From Gemmatimonadota bacterium (lineage in GTDB: Bacteria > Gemmatimonadota > Gemmatimonadetes > Gemmatimonadales > GWC2-71-9): a DNA stretch of 54,728 nucleotides. Each line of letters begins with the position of its first letter. The stretch's first letter is position 1. Under the pieces are notes generated by a model. It saw nothing but the letters and a program-made list of their open reading frames with translations. It was not told where the DNA came from and ran no database searches. The stretch lies in assembly GCA_022710485.1 (NCBI GenBank), contig JAKLGU010000013.1:1-54728 (forward strand). Reading direction: 5' to 3'. Made by a program: the position numbers and the translations under genes. Of the stretch, positions 24,970 through 33,833 are shown piece by piece.

Positions 24970-26135
24970 TCCTCCGGGCCCACCACGCGGTTGCGACCGC
25001 CGTCCTTCGCCTCGAAGAGGCGACGGTCGGCCGCCTCGAGCAACTCGACGGGATCGGTGCCGTCGTCCGGCAGGCAGGCGATGCCGGCGCTCAGCGTGAT
25101 CTGCGCGGTGAGGTCGTGGCGGGGAATGGCGAACTCGGCCCGCGCCACCGACAGCCGCAGTTGCTCCAGCTTCTCGAACGCCGCCTGCGGGCCCGTTTCC
25201 GGCAGCAGCACCACGAACTCATCCCCCCCATACCGCGCCACGACATCGCTGCTCCGGAGCCCCTTCGCGAGGGTATCCGCGAGCACGCGCAGTGCCACGT
25301 CGCCGCTGGAGTGACCGTAGCGGTCGTTGAAGTTCTTGTACCGGTCGAGGTCGAGGAGCGCCACGGAGAGCGGATGCCCGTGCCGCCGCGCCCGTGCCAC
25401 TTCGGCCTGGAACCGGGACTCGAAGTACCCCCGGTTCAGCAGCCCCGTCAGCCGGTCGAGGGCGGAGAGGTGCCGCAGCTGGCGCGAGCGGTCCACGATG
25501 GCGGTGCTGAGCACGCCGGCGGCGCCGAGGAGGACGAGGCGGCCGAACTGGTCGCCCCAGCTCACCATCCCGTAGGTGAACGGCGCGTACCGCAGGTCGT
25601 TGAGGTTCCAGAACAGGCTCGCGGCCAGGACGACGCCGAAGTACTGCACCAGGGCAAGCGCGCCCGTCACGATGCAGATCCGCGTGTCGTAGCGGAGGCT
25701 GGAGGCGCCGATGGAGAAGAAGTAGACGCTGTACATGATGCGGCTGTTGACGGCCACGTGCGGCGAGTCGAGCGCGAGGAAGGCAATCAGCGTGGCCGTC
25801 ACGAAGGAGACGTCCACCGCGCTGGTCAGGAAGCCGAGCCAGGGCCGGTAGAACCCCCGCCGCACCACCGCCCACACGAGCACCGCGAACACCAGGGCGC
25901 CCAGCGAGGACGCCAGCCCGATCCACGCCTCGACCAGGTACGGCGTGAAGATGACGTTGTAGATCGGGATGAGCGTGACGAGCGACACGAGGACCAGGCG
26001 GACCTTGGCCACCAGGAACTCGCCGCTCGCCCCGGCGTCCACCAGCATCGGGTCGGGGGCGGACCAGTACCCCTCGGCGACGGGCGGTGGGGCGTTGCCC
26101 CCGAAGGCCAGCAACTCACGGCGGCGTGTCGGCAT
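24966..26135 (-). CDS. Membrane-bound diguanylate cyclase
   Basis: This 389-residue protein makes cyclic di-GMP from two GTP. Residues 45-215 contain five or six membrane helices of an uncharacterised sensor region. The GGDEF domain runs from about 225 (ALDRLTGLLNRGYFESRF) to 385, with LLDLDRYKNFNDRYGHSSGD, the active-site loop RYGGDEF (301-307) and a complete inhibitory I-site RSSD (294-297) five residues before it. Both catalysis and product feedback therefore look intact. It is convergent with the MFS gene, the two stops overlapping. Confidence 0.93.
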   Translation of the reverse strand: MPTRRRELLAFGGNAPPPVAEGYWSAPDPMLVDAGASGEFLVAKVRLVLVSLVTLIPIYNVIFTPYLVEAWIGLASSLGALVFAVLVWAVVRRGFYRPWLGFLTSAVDVSFVTATLIAFLALDSPHVAVNSRIMYSVYFFSIGASSLRYDTRICIVTGALALVQYFGVVLAASLFWNLNDLRYAPFTYGMVSWGDQFGRLVLLGAAGVLSTAIVDRSRQLRHLSALDRLTGLLNRGYFESRFQAEVARARRHGHPLSVALLDLDRYKNFNDRYGHSSGDVALRVLADTLAKGLRSSDVVARYGGDEFVVLLPETGPQAAFEKLEQLRLSVARAEFAIPRHDLTAQITLSAGIACLPDDGTDPVELLEAADRRLFEAKDGGRNRVVGPED

Positions 26136-26138
26136 CCG

Positions 26139-27794
26139 TTACATGACCCGGTAGCGGGGACCGCTGCCACCCTCGCGCGGGGTCCAGCGCGGGCCCAGCA
26201 CGTCAGTGGCCTTGCAATCGATGCAGTTGGGCGGGTTGACACGCAGTTCGTCCCCGACCCGTTCGTACACTCCCGCGGGACAGACGTGCGCGTAGAAATC
26301 GGCCACTTCGCCGCTGACGTCGCGGCCCACCAGGAGGTGGCTCGGGATGGTGTCGCGCGTGGCGTTGCCCGACTTGAACACCGCGTCGAGCTTGCCGAAG
26401 GTCAGCACGCCGTCCGGGACGAGCGTCGTCTCCTCGCCGGCGGTCCGCGGCGCGTCGGCGTCGGCATGCATCGCGATCCGGCCGCCCGGGAACCGGCCAC
26501 CGGTGATCGTCATGAGCCCCGCCTTGGCGGCGCCCACCAGGAACCCGTCCTTGAAGGCGAGCCGCATGTTCCGGGTCCGGTGGAGGTCGTCCCGGATGTA
26601 GCTGGCGTCCACCAGCCGGTCGGACTCGGCGAGTGCGGCGGCGGAGGTGTCGCCCTTCTGCAGGGCGGCGAAGATGGCGCGGGCGGCGTAGATGCCGGAC
26701 TGCATCGCGTAGTGCACGCCCTTGAGCGACGGCACGTCCACGTAGCCCGCCGAGTCGCCCACGATGACGAGGCCATCGCCGGAGCGACGGGCGGGGAGCG
26801 CGTGGAATCCGCCCTCCGGGATCGTCTTGGCGCCCCACTCGACCAACTCGCCGCCGGTCAGGATCTCGCGGAAGAGGGGGTGGAGCTTCATCCGCTGCAA
26901 CAGGAGGTGGACGTCGAGGTTGGCATTGCCGTAGTCCAGCCCGGCCACCAGCCCGATAGACACCTGGTCCGGCCCCTGCGGATAACACCAGCTGCCGCCG
27001 AAGGCGTCTGAGGGTAGGGGCCAGCCCATGGTATGGATGACCCGGTCGAGCGGGCGCGTCACCTTCCACACTTCCTTGACCCCAAGCGCGAAGATCTGCG
27101 GGTTGGGCGAGCTCACGCCCTGCCACTCGCACCAGGCCTGCGAAAGCGCGCCCCGCGTCCCCTCGGAGAGCACGGTGACCCGACCAGTCAGGTCGGTCGG
27201 CGCCACGAATTCCCCACCCGGCGTGCCGTCGCGGTCGAGGCCGCTCGGCGTGGTGCGCACGCCCTTGACCGTCTTCCCGTCGACCAGCAGCGACTCGACG
27301 GGGAAGCCGGTGAAGACGTTGACGCCCAGTTCTTCCGCCTTGGCGCCGAGCCAGCGGACCATCTCGGAAATCGACGCGGAGTAGTTCCCGGTGTTGTGCA
27401 TCGTCGGCGGCGTGGGGATCCGCCGCGCGGCGCCCTCGGTCAGGAAGTAGACCGCCTCGGCGTCCACACGCTGGCGGAAGGGAAAGTCGGCGTCAGTCAG
27501 GTCGGGGAACAACTCGCGAAATGCGCGGGGATTCACGACGGCGCCGGACAGGTTGTGCTCGCCGAGGCCGGCGGCCTTTTCCAGCACGCCGATGTTGAGC
27601 TCGCCCAGCCCGCTCCCGGCTTCCTGATCCGCCTTGGCGAGCCGTGCCAATTCGATGGCTCCGGCCAGCCCGGCGGGCCCCGCCCCCACGAAGAGCACGT
27701 CCATCTCGATCGCTTCCGCCCCCGGGGCCTCCTCGAGAATCAGCTTCTCGAGCGGCAGGGCGCGCTGATGGCGGCTCGGCAGGATGGGAGACAC
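26139..27794 (-). CDS. Electron transfer flavoprotein-ubiquinone oxidoreductase
   Basis: This 551-residue membrane-associated flavoprotein passes electrons from reduced ETF to the quinone pool. FAD binding is seen as DVLFVGAGPAGLAGAIELAR (about 32-51). LGEHNLSGAVVNPRAFRELFPD is typical of ETF-QO. GLDYGNANLDVHLLLQRMKLHP is in the middle and YVDVPSLKGVHYAMQSGIYAA later. The C-terminal 4Fe-4S domain has CPAGVYE and NCIDCKATDVLGPRWTPREGGSGP. The start is GTG with AGGAG. It serves the etfB-etfA and acyl-CoA dehydrogenase genes 1.5-4 kb to the right, which are separated from it by a methyltransferase gene and the repeat array. Confidence 0.94.
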   Translation of the reverse strand: MSPILPSRHQRALPLEKLILEEAPGAEAIEMDVLFVGAGPAGLAGAIELARLAKADQEAGSGLGELNIGVLEKAAGLGEHNLSGAVVNPRAFRELFPDLTDADFPFRQRVDAEAVYFLTEGAARRIPTPPTMHNTGNYSASISEMVRWLGAKAEELGVNVFTGFPVESLLVDGKTVKGVRTTPSGLDRDGTPGGEFVAPTDLTGRVTVLSEGTRGALSQAWCEWQGVSSPNPQIFALGVKEVWKVTRPLDRVIHTMGWPLPSDAFGGSWCYPQGPDQVSIGLVAGLDYGNANLDVHLLLQRMKLHPLFREILTGGELVEWGAKTIPEGGFHALPARRSGDGLVIVGDSAGYVDVPSLKGVHYAMQSGIYAARAIFAALQKGDTSAAALAESDRLVDASYIRDDLHRTRNMRLAFKDGFLVGAAKAGLMTITGGRFPGGRIAMHADADAPRTAGEETTLVPDGVLTFGKLDAVFKSGNATRDTIPSHLLVGRDVSGEVADFYAHVCPAGVYERVGDELRVNPPNCIDCKATDVLGPRWTPREGGSGPRYRVM

Positions 27795-27886
27795 GGCGGG
27801 GGCTCCTTAGATTGCGTCCAGGCACTTCGGCCCAGAGAATATAACCTGCGCATCAAGAGCATATCCCGGGCCGGAAAGGGCGCGAC

Positions 27887-28366
27887 GTGGCAAGACGAAC
27901 GGCAATACGGGACCCGTGGGTCTGGGGTCAGGTCATCCTGGCCACCGCCGTGACGTTCGCGGTGCCCTGGTGGGCCAAGCGCTGGGGTGTCCTCGACCCA
28001 GCGGGCGGCTCCCGGTGGCTGGGCTGGACGATGATCGGCCTCGGCCTCGCGGTTCTGTACGGCGGCATCGCGATGCTCGGGCGCAACCTGACGCCAGCCA
28101 CGGAACCCCTGCCCGAAGGCCAGCTCGTCACCCGCGGGCTGTACCGCATGGTGCGGCACCCGATCTACCTGGGTGTCTCGACGCTCCTGGGTGGCTACGG
28201 CTTCCTGAGGGGCGGGTGGCTGTCCGGTGTCGTGGTCTTTGCGGTGTCGGTAGCGTATTTCGAGCGGAAGGCCCGCGTGGAGGAGCGCTTCCTGATGGAG
28301 CGGATGGCAGGATACGAGGAGTACCGAAGGCGGGTGCCTCGCATCCTGCCCGGGGGCTGGCACTAG
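27887..28366 (+). CDS. ICMT/PEMT-like integral membrane methyltransferase
   Basis: This 159-residue protein has four or five membrane helices. It carries the isoprenylcysteine carboxyl methyltransferase/phospholipid methyltransferase signature GLYRMVRHPIYLG (86-98), with the SAM-binding RHP-Y, followed by ERKARVEERFLMERMAGYEEYRRRVPR, the second half of the SAM site. The GTG start is divergent from ETF-QO. In bacteria such proteins methylate varied small lipophilic substrates; none can be named. The stop is directly followed by the large repeat array. Confidence 0.88.
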   Translation: MARRTAIRDPWVWGQVILATAVTFAVPWWAKRWGVLDPAGGSRWLGWTMIGLGLAVLYGGIAMLGRNLTPATEPLPEGQLVTRGLYRMVRHPIYLGVSTLLGGYGFLRGGWLSGVVVFAVSVAYFERKARVEERFLMERMAGYEEYRRRVPRILPGGWH

Positions 28367-28372
28367 GGGCAT

Positions 28373-29284
28373 CACGGGGGTGGCGTAACGCAACGGGGTG
28401 GCCTCACGCAACGGGGTGGCCTCACGCAACGGGGTGGCCCAACGCAACGGGGTGGCCTCATGCAACGGGGTGGCCTCACGCAACGGGGTGGCCTCACGGC
28501 CACCCCTAGCGGCAGAGACGCAATTTCGGAGCTCGTGAGCCGCGCCGTCAGTTTGCCACTCTTCGAGACATTGCGTTTCTCAATGGCAAGGGGTGGGCAT
28601 ACGCCCACCCCTCACGCAACGGGGTGGCCTCACGGCCACCCCTAGCGGCAGAGACGCAATTTCGGAGCGCTTGAACCGCGCCGTCAGTTCGCCACTCTTC
28701 GAGAAATTGCGTTTCTCAATGGCAAGGGGTGGGCATACGCCCACCCCCAACGCAACGGGGTGGCCTCACGCAACGGGGTGGCCTCACGGCCACCCCTAGC
28801 GGCAGAGACGCAATTTCGGAGCGCTTGAACCGCGCCGTCAGTTTGCCACTCTTCGAGAAATTGCGTTCCTCAATGGCAAGGGGTGGGCATACGCCCACCC
28901 CTAACGCAACGGGGTGGCCTCACGCAACGGGGTGGCCTCATGCAACGGGGTGGCCTCACGCAACGGGGTGGCCTCACGGCCACCCCTAGCGGCAGAGACG
29001 CAATTTCGGAGCTCGTGAGCCGCGCCGTCAGTTTGCCACTCTTCGAGAAATTGCGTTCCTCAATGGCAAGGGGTGGGCATACGCCCACCCCTAACGCAAC
29101 GGGGTGGCCTCACGCAACGGGGTGGCCCAACGCAACGGGGTGGCCCAACGCAACGGGGTGGCCTCACGGCCACCCCTAGCGGCAGAGACGCAATTTCGGA
29201 GCGCTTGAGCCGCGCCGTCAGTTTGCCACTCTTCGAGGAATTGCGTTCCTCAATCGCAAGGGGTGGGCATACGCCCACCCCTCT
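28373..29284. repeat. Composite repeat array: five 117-bp units plus an 18-bp tandem repeat
   Basis: Five units of exactly 117 bp (28496-28612, 28632-28748, 28786-28902, 28976-29092, 29166-29282) are nearly identical. Each begins inside a hairpin GGGGTGGCC-tcac-GGCCACCCC and continues TAGCGGCAGAGACGCAATTTCG. A 60-bp centre ending GAGAAATTGCG follows, and the unit closes with a hairpin GGGGTGGGC-atac-GCCCACCCC. Between units an 18-bp motif based on ACGCAACGGGGTGGCCTC recurs 6, 1, 2, 4 and 4 times. The array fills the gap between the convergent ICMT-like and etfA genes. Hairpin and flanking motifs are the same as those around the transposase pseudogene at 53067. No real gene is seen in it. Confidence 0.93.
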
Positions 29285-29317
29285 CTGCCATCGTGATTCT
29301 CCCGCCGGGGGGGGGCG

Positions 29318-30307
29318 CTAATGCCCCGCGCGCGCCTTCCGCACCTCTTCCGTGAGCCGCGGCACGATCTCGAACAGGTCGCCCACGATGCCGTAGTCGG
29401 CCAGCTTGAAGATCGGCGCGTCCTTGTCCTTGTTGATCGCCACGATCGTCTTCGACGTGCGCATGCCGGCCAGGTGCTGGATGGCGCCGGAAATTCCCAC
29501 CGCCACATAGAGGTCCGGGCTCACGATGCGCCCGGTCTGCCCGATCTGGGTGGACGGATCCCGCCAGCCGTCGTCGGTCACGGCCCGCGTGGCCCCGACC
29601 GCTGCGTTGCCGAAGGCGGCCGCCAGTTCCTCCACCAGCTTGAAGTTCGCGGCCTCGCGAAGTCCGCGGCCGCCGCTCACCACGACCGGCGCGTCGGCAA
29701 GGTCGAGCTGCGCGTCGCCCGTGCCGCCGACGCTCGTGACGACAACCCGCGCCGCCGCCGGATCGAGCGCGGGGGCGCCCTGCTCCACCCGCGCGGTGCG
29801 ATCAGCGTCCGTCACGAGGACGGCGCCGGGGCGCAGCGTGAGGAGGGCCGGGCTGCCGGTCAGCCGCACCGTCGTGATGATCTTCCCGATGTGGGTCGGG
29901 TGCTTGCCCACGAGGGCGTCGCCCTCGAACGCGAACCCGGTCAGGTCCGACGCCATGCTCACGCCGAGCGCCACAGCCACGCGCGGCGCGAGGTCGCGCC
30001 CCTCGGCGGAGGCGGCGAAGAAGGCGCCACGATACCCGCCGCTTCGGAGCCGATCGGCCGCCGTGGCCGCGAACACCTCCGGGCTGTAGCGGGCCAGGCC
30101 AGCGTGCTCCACCACGATCACCAGGTCGGCGCCGGCACGGCCGAGCGCCGCCGCCTTGGCGCCGATGCCGGGCGCGCCAATGAGCAGGGCGTGGACCTCG
30201 CCGCCGCCGGTGGCGTCGGTCGCCTGGCGCGCGGCGCTCACCGCCTCGAGCGCCACCTTCCGGAGCGAACCGCCCCGCGATTCCGCGAACGCGAACATGT
30301 TGGCCAT
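29318..30307 (-). CDS. etfA: Electron transfer flavoprotein alpha subunit
   Basis: This 329-residue subunit of heterodimeric ETF holds FAD and carries electrons from acyl-CoA dehydrogenases to ETF-QO. The C-terminal FAD domain shows [69 protein letters not shown] and [27 protein letters not shown], all textbook. The ATG at 30307 shares one base with the etfB stop, so upstream in-frame sequence is not used. Downstream lies the repeat array. Confidence 0.95.
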   Translation of the reverse strand: MANMFAFAESRGGSLRKVALEAVSAARQATDATGGGEVHALLIGAPGIGAKAAALGRAGADLVIVVEHAGLARYSPEVFAATAADRLRSGGYRGAFFAASAEGRDLAPRVAVALGVSMASDLTGFAFEGDALVGKHPTHIGKIITTVRLTGSPALLTLRPGAVLVTDADRTARVEQGAPALDPAAARVVVTSVGGTGDAQLDLADAPVVVSGGRGLREAANFKLVEELAAAFGNAAVGATRAVTDDGWRDPSTQIGQTGRIVSPDLYVAVGISGAIQHLAGMRTSKTIVAINKDKDAPIFKLADYGIVGDLFEIVPRLTEEVRKARAGH

Positions 30308-31059
30308 CAGAGCACCTTCGCTTCGGTCTGAAGAAGCCGGATGAGCTCCGGCACCGCGTCCGCGCCCTCGCCGATGATCCGTCCCGGGGGACGGTCCGGC
30401 GGCAGCGCGATCGAGTCCACCGTCAGGCTGGCAGCGCCGAGCTGCGCCGGCTTGACCTCGAGCGGCTTCTTCTTGGCGGCCATGATCCCCTTGAGCGACG
30501 GAAGCCGCGGCCGCCCCAGCCCCTCGTCGATGGTGACGACGGCCGGCAGCGGGAACTCGACGGTCTCGCTGGCGCCCTCGAGCTGGCGCTCCGCCGTGCC
30601 TCGGCCGCCCGCAATGTCGAGCTTCGAGATGGCCGTCACGCACGGCACCCCCATCAGGTGTGCCGTCATCGGCCCCACCGTCTGGTTAGCGCTGTCGGTG
30701 GCCATCCGCCCGAAGAGCACCAGGTCGTAGCCGCCGTCCTTGAGCTCGGTGGCGAGCGCCGTCGCGACGGCCCGGCCGTCGAACGGCACCTCGTCGGCGG
30801 AGAGCTGGATGGCACGGTCGGCGCCCATGCCGAGCGCCTTGCGCAGCGTCTCTTGTGCGGCGGCCGGCCCCACAGTCACGACCACCACCTCACCCGATCC
30901 GTGCGCCTCCACGAGCCGCAGCCCCGCCTCGACCGCGTACCCGTCGAAGTCGGCGATGTCGAACTTGAGGCCCGCCGAGTCCAGCGCCTTCCCCCCAGCC
31001 CCGATGGCGAATCGCAGGTCCATGTCCGGCACCCGCTTGATGCAGACGGCGATTTTCAC
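30307..31059 (-). CDS. etfB: Electron transfer flavoprotein beta subunit
   Basis: This 250-residue subunit binds AMP and forms ETF with EtfA. MKIAVCIKRVPDMD at the start, DIADFDGYAVEAGLRLVEAHG, VVTVGPAAAQETLRKALGMGADRAIQL, DLVLFGRMATDSANQTVGPMTAHLMG and LPAVVTIDEGLGRPRLPSLKGIMAAKKKPLE are diagnostic. Start is GTG. The upstream acyl-CoA dehydrogenase gene ends 27 bases before it, which gives a dehydrogenase-etfB-etfA operon. Confidence 0.95.
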   Translation of the reverse strand: MKIAVCIKRVPDMDLRFAIGAGGKALDSAGLKFDIADFDGYAVEAGLRLVEAHGSGEVVVVTVGPAAAQETLRKALGMGADRAIQLSADEVPFDGRAVATALATELKDGGYDLVLFGRMATDSANQTVGPMTAHLMGVPCVTAISKLDIAGGRGTAERQLEGASETVEFPLPAVVTIDEGLGRPRLPSLKGIMAAKKKPLEVKPAQLGAASLTVDSIALPPDRPPGRIIGEGADAVPELIRLLQTEAKVL

Positions 31060-31086
31060 GGCAAGTCCCCTGGCACGGATTCGTGG

Positions 31087-32271
31087 CTAGAACGCCGGCA
31101 GGCCGGTCACGGCCTGTCCGAGGATGAGGGTGTGCATGTCGTGCGTCCCCTCGTAGGTATACACCGACTCGAGGTTGGCCATGTGGCGCATCGAGTGGTA
31201 CTCCGCCAGGATGCCGTTGGCGCCGAGCAGGCGACGGGCCTCGCGCGCGGCCTCGCAGGCCATGTTGATGTTGTTCCGCTTGGCCAGCGACACCTGGTCG
31301 GGCGTCATCGTGCCCTTGTCCTTGAGGCGGCCAAGCTGCAGGGTCAGGAGCTGCGCCTTGGTGATCTCGGTGAGCATGTCCGCCAGACGGCTCTGCTGCA
31401 GCTGGGTCTGGCCGATCGGCTTCCCGAACATGATGCGCGCCTTGGAGTAGCTCAGCGCCTCGTCGTAGCAGGCCATGGCCGCGCCGATGCCGCCCCACGC
31501 GATGCCGTACCGCGCCTGGGTCAGGCACATCAGCGGGCTCTTGATGCCGCCCGACTTCGGCAGGATGGCGTCCTTGGGCACCAGGCAGTCCTGCAGCACG
31601 ATCTCGCTGGTGTCGCTCGCGCGGAGCGAGAGCTTCCCCTTCTGGTCCTTGGCGGTGTAGCCCTTGGTGCTGGCCGGCACGATGAAGCCGCGGATGGACT
31701 TCACGTCGTCCACCGAGCCGGTCTTGGCCCAGATGATCGAAACGGTGGCCTGCGAACCGTTGGTGATCCACATCTTGGCGCCGTTGAGGAGCCAGCCGTC
31801 CTTCGTCTCCTTGGCGGTGGTGATCATGCCGCCGGGGTTGGAGCCGTAGTCGGGTTCGGTCAGGCCGAAGCACCCGATGTCCTGGCCCGACGCCAGCCGC
31901 GGCAGCCAGTGCTGCTTCTGCTCCTCGGAGCCGAAGGCGTAGATCGGGTACATGACCAGCGCGCCCTGCACCGAGGCGAAGGAGCGGATGCCGCTGTCGC
32001 CCCGCTCCAGCTCCTGCATGATGAGGCCGTACGCCACGTTGTTGAGCCCCGCGCAGCCGTATTCCTCGGGCAGGTTGGCGCCGAGGACGCCCAGCTCGGC
32101 CATCCCCGGAATCAGCTGCTTCGGGAACTTCCCCTCGACATACGCGTCGCCGATGACCGGCATGAGGTGCTCGTCCACCCAGGCGCGCACGGTGTCGCGC
32201 ACCGCGCGCTCCTCCTCGGAGAGGAGGCCGTCCACGTCGTAGAAATCCACTCCCGCAAATGCGTTCGCCAT
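31087..32271 (-). CDS. Acyl-CoA dehydrogenase (glutaryl-CoA dehydrogenase-like)
   Basis: This 394-residue FAD enzyme feeds electrons into the ETF encoded next to it. GLTEPDYGSNPGGMITTA and LNGAKMWITNGSQA are the family FAD/substrate motifs. The catalytic base is Glu in VYTYEGTHDMHTLILGQAVTG, the position used by the glutaryl-CoA dehydrogenase group. SFASVQGALVMYPIYAFGSEEQKQHWLP also fits that group, whose reaction is glutaryl-CoA to crotonyl-CoA plus CO2. No other lysine or tryptophan degradation genes are nearby, so a different short-chain acyl-CoA substrate remains possible. Confidence 0.92.
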   Translation of the reverse strand: MANAFAGVDFYDVDGLLSEEERAVRDTVRAWVDEHLMPVIGDAYVEGKFPKQLIPGMAELGVLGANLPEEYGCAGLNNVAYGLIMQELERGDSGIRSFASVQGALVMYPIYAFGSEEQKQHWLPRLASGQDIGCFGLTEPDYGSNPGGMITTAKETKDGWLLNGAKMWITNGSQATVSIIWAKTGSVDDVKSIRGFIVPASTKGYTAKDQKGKLSLRASDTSEIVLQDCLVPKDAILPKSGGIKSPLMCLTQARYGIAWGGIGAAMACYDEALSYSKARIMFGKPIGQTQLQQSRLADMLTEITKAQLLTLQLGRLKDKGTMTPDQVSLAKRNNINMACEAAREARRLLGANGILAEYHSMRHMANLESVYTYEGTHDMHTLILGQAVTGLPAF

Positions 32272-32302
32272 GTGTGCCTGCCTCGAGCCATGCCGTTGAA
32301 GG

Positions 32303-33004
32303 TCAGTCTATCGTGCGCCGGGGGCCCCCGTGGCCCAGGTGGCGACGCGCGCTGGGCTCGATGCCCACTGCCCGCGCCTTCCGGCGGAATCCGGATCCAT
32401 GATCGACGGGCAGCGCCGACTCGGCCTGCCACTGGTGCACCATCTCGTGGAGGACGGTCCGCTCCACCTCCACCCACCCGTGCCGCAGGTGGGCCCTGCT
32501 GAGCGCAATCTCGAGCACCCGCCCGCTCCGCGCATCCACCGAGAGCTCCCCGAGCCGGGTGCGCATCCGGCCCGAGAGCCGGAAGGGGATCGCGGCCAGC
32601 GCGCCGCCGAAATGCTCGGCGTTGAGCCGGCCGTGCATCTCCGTCAGCTGCGCAAGCACCAGGTCGTCGCCCGCCCGCGGCCGCTCGACGCCGCGCCGGC
32701 TCGGCCGGGCTGGCGGCGCGTGCGCCTCGACCGGAAAGGTCAGGAACTCGCGTTCCGCACTTCGGCGGGTGGCCCGTCGCGCCCCGGGCCGGACATACCG
32801 CACGATGGCGGAGAGCACCCGGTCGGGCGCCCACGCGTAGCCGCGGTGCACGCGCAACACCCCGCGCGCCGTCACGCTCAGCAGGACCGTCCGGTTGGTG
32901 TGCGTCGCAAACCCGCGGAACGGCGGCATGCCCAGCGCGTCCAGCCGCCGGCGCAGGACCGTCTCGGCGGTCTCAGGCGACGCGGCCTGCCCCCACAACC
33001 CCAT
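32303..33004 (-). CDS. SprT-like zinc metalloprotease domain protein
   Basis: This 233-residue protein has an N-terminal segment of unknown fold (1-110) and a C-terminal SprT-like domain. LAQLTEMHGRLNAEHFGG starts the domain, RVLEIALSRAHLRH follows, and the zinc site is LHEMVHQWQ (HExxH at 186-190) with the third ligand in DHGSGFRRKARAVGI. SprT/Spartan relatives cleave DNA-protein crosslinks, but bacterial members are mostly uncharacterised. It overlaps the end of the metallophosphoesterase gene by 32 bases and is the last gene of the 37152-32303 operon. Confidence 0.85.
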   Translation of the reverse strand: MGLWGQAASPETAETVLRRRLDALGMPPFRGFATHTNRTVLLSVTARGVLRVHRGYAWAPDRVLSAIVRYVRPGARRATRRSAEREFLTFPVEAHAPPARPSRRGVERPRAGDDLVLAQLTEMHGRLNAEHFGGALAAIPFRLSGRMRTRLGELSVDARSGRVLEIALSRAHLRHGWVEVERTVLHEMVHQWQAESALPVDHGSGFRRKARAVGIEPSARRHLGHGGPRRTID

Positions 33005-33833
33005 GACGTTCCCCCGAACGGGCGAATGCGTGACTGTCCGACGCGCGGAACTCGTTCGCCGTGAGGTCCCACCGCCAGAATTCCACCTTGACCGCGTCTG
33101 GGCCGACCCGGACCACGTTGAACACCGACGGGCGCTTGCCGCGGGTGCGGTCGCTCAGGGTGCTCGAGGTGCTGATCACGGTGCCGCGCGGCAGCTGCCC
33201 CGCCCCCTCCTGGTGGTCGTGCCCGCAGAGCACCACGTGGGCGCCGGTGGCGTCGAGCCGGCGCTGCGCGCTCGCCCAGTGCGCCAGGCCCATCCGCTGC
33301 GATATGTCGCCGCGGAGCACGTTGTGGTGCAGCACCGCCACCCGCACGGTGTCCGGCGGCTCCGCGGCGAAGAGCGCCGCGAGCCGGTCCGTCTCCGATT
33401 TCGGCAGGTGCCCCTTGACCGTCAGGTCCCGCTGGTTCCAGGTCATCGACCCGACGGCGAGCCCGTGCGCCGACAGGGCGCCGGCCACGACCAGGCCGGG
33501 CAGCCGCAGGACCGGCGTCAGGTCCTCGCCGAAGTACTGCCGGTACTTCGCATACAGCACGCGTCGGCCGAAGATCCCGAACGGGCTCTTCCACCATTCG
33601 ACGTCGTGGTTGCCGGGCACCAGGAGGGTCGGAGCCGTCTCCTGCATCCGCTCCAGGAACGCGAGGCCACGCTGGTACTCTCCGTGCCGTCCCCGCTGGC
33701 TGATGTCGCCAGCCACTACCACCGCGTCGGGCGCCAACTCCGGCACCAGGCGTTCCACGGCCCGAATCTGGGGCAGGTCCACCGGCCTGCCGAAATGCAG
33801 GTCGGAGAGGTGGACCAGCGTGGATTCGCTCAC
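32973..33833 (-). CDS. Calcineurin-like metallophosphoesterase
   Basis: This 286-residue protein has all metal-binding blocks of the calcineurin-like fold: LSDLHFG (9-15), VVAGDISQRG, LLVPGNHDVEW, VLHHNVL and VVLCGHDHQEG. Such enzymes hydrolyse phosphodiesters or monoesters; the sequence looks closest to the cAMP-phosphodiesterase/YfcE-type superfamily, but substrate is unknown. The GTG start overlaps the DUF4139 stop by four bases. Confidence 0.92.
   Translation of the reverse strand: MSESTLVHLSDLHFGRPVDLPQIRAVERLVPELAPDAVVVAGDISQRGRHGEYQRGLAFLERMQETAPTLLVPGNHDVEWWKSPFGIFGRRVLYAKYRQYFGEDLTPVLRLPGLVVAGALSAHGLAVGSMTWNQRDLTVKGHLPKSETDRLAALFAAEPPDTVRVAVLHHNVLRGDISQRMGLAHWASAQRRLDATGAHVVLCGHDHQEGAGQLPRGTVISTSSTLSDRTRGKRPSVFNVVRVGPDAVKVEFWRWDLTANEFRASDSHAFARSGERHGVVGAGRVA

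Noticed and set aside
28373..29284. CRISPR array.
   Set aside because: The spaces between short repeats are not unique spacers; they are identical 117-bp units or nothing. No cas genes are in the window.
28390..29321. Short open frames in both directions across the repeat array, encoding repeated ATGWPH or QRGGLT peptides.
   Set aside because: They are translations of the 18-bp repeat and hairpins. Reading frames change between units and no start signals are present.
29318..31059. fixAB-type ETF of nitrogen fixation or a bifurcating ETF.
   Set aside because: No fixCX or nif genes are nearby. The ETF-QO has the mitochondrial-type C-terminal Fe-S domain and an acyl-CoA dehydrogenase is in the operon, so the housekeeping respiratory ETF is the better call.
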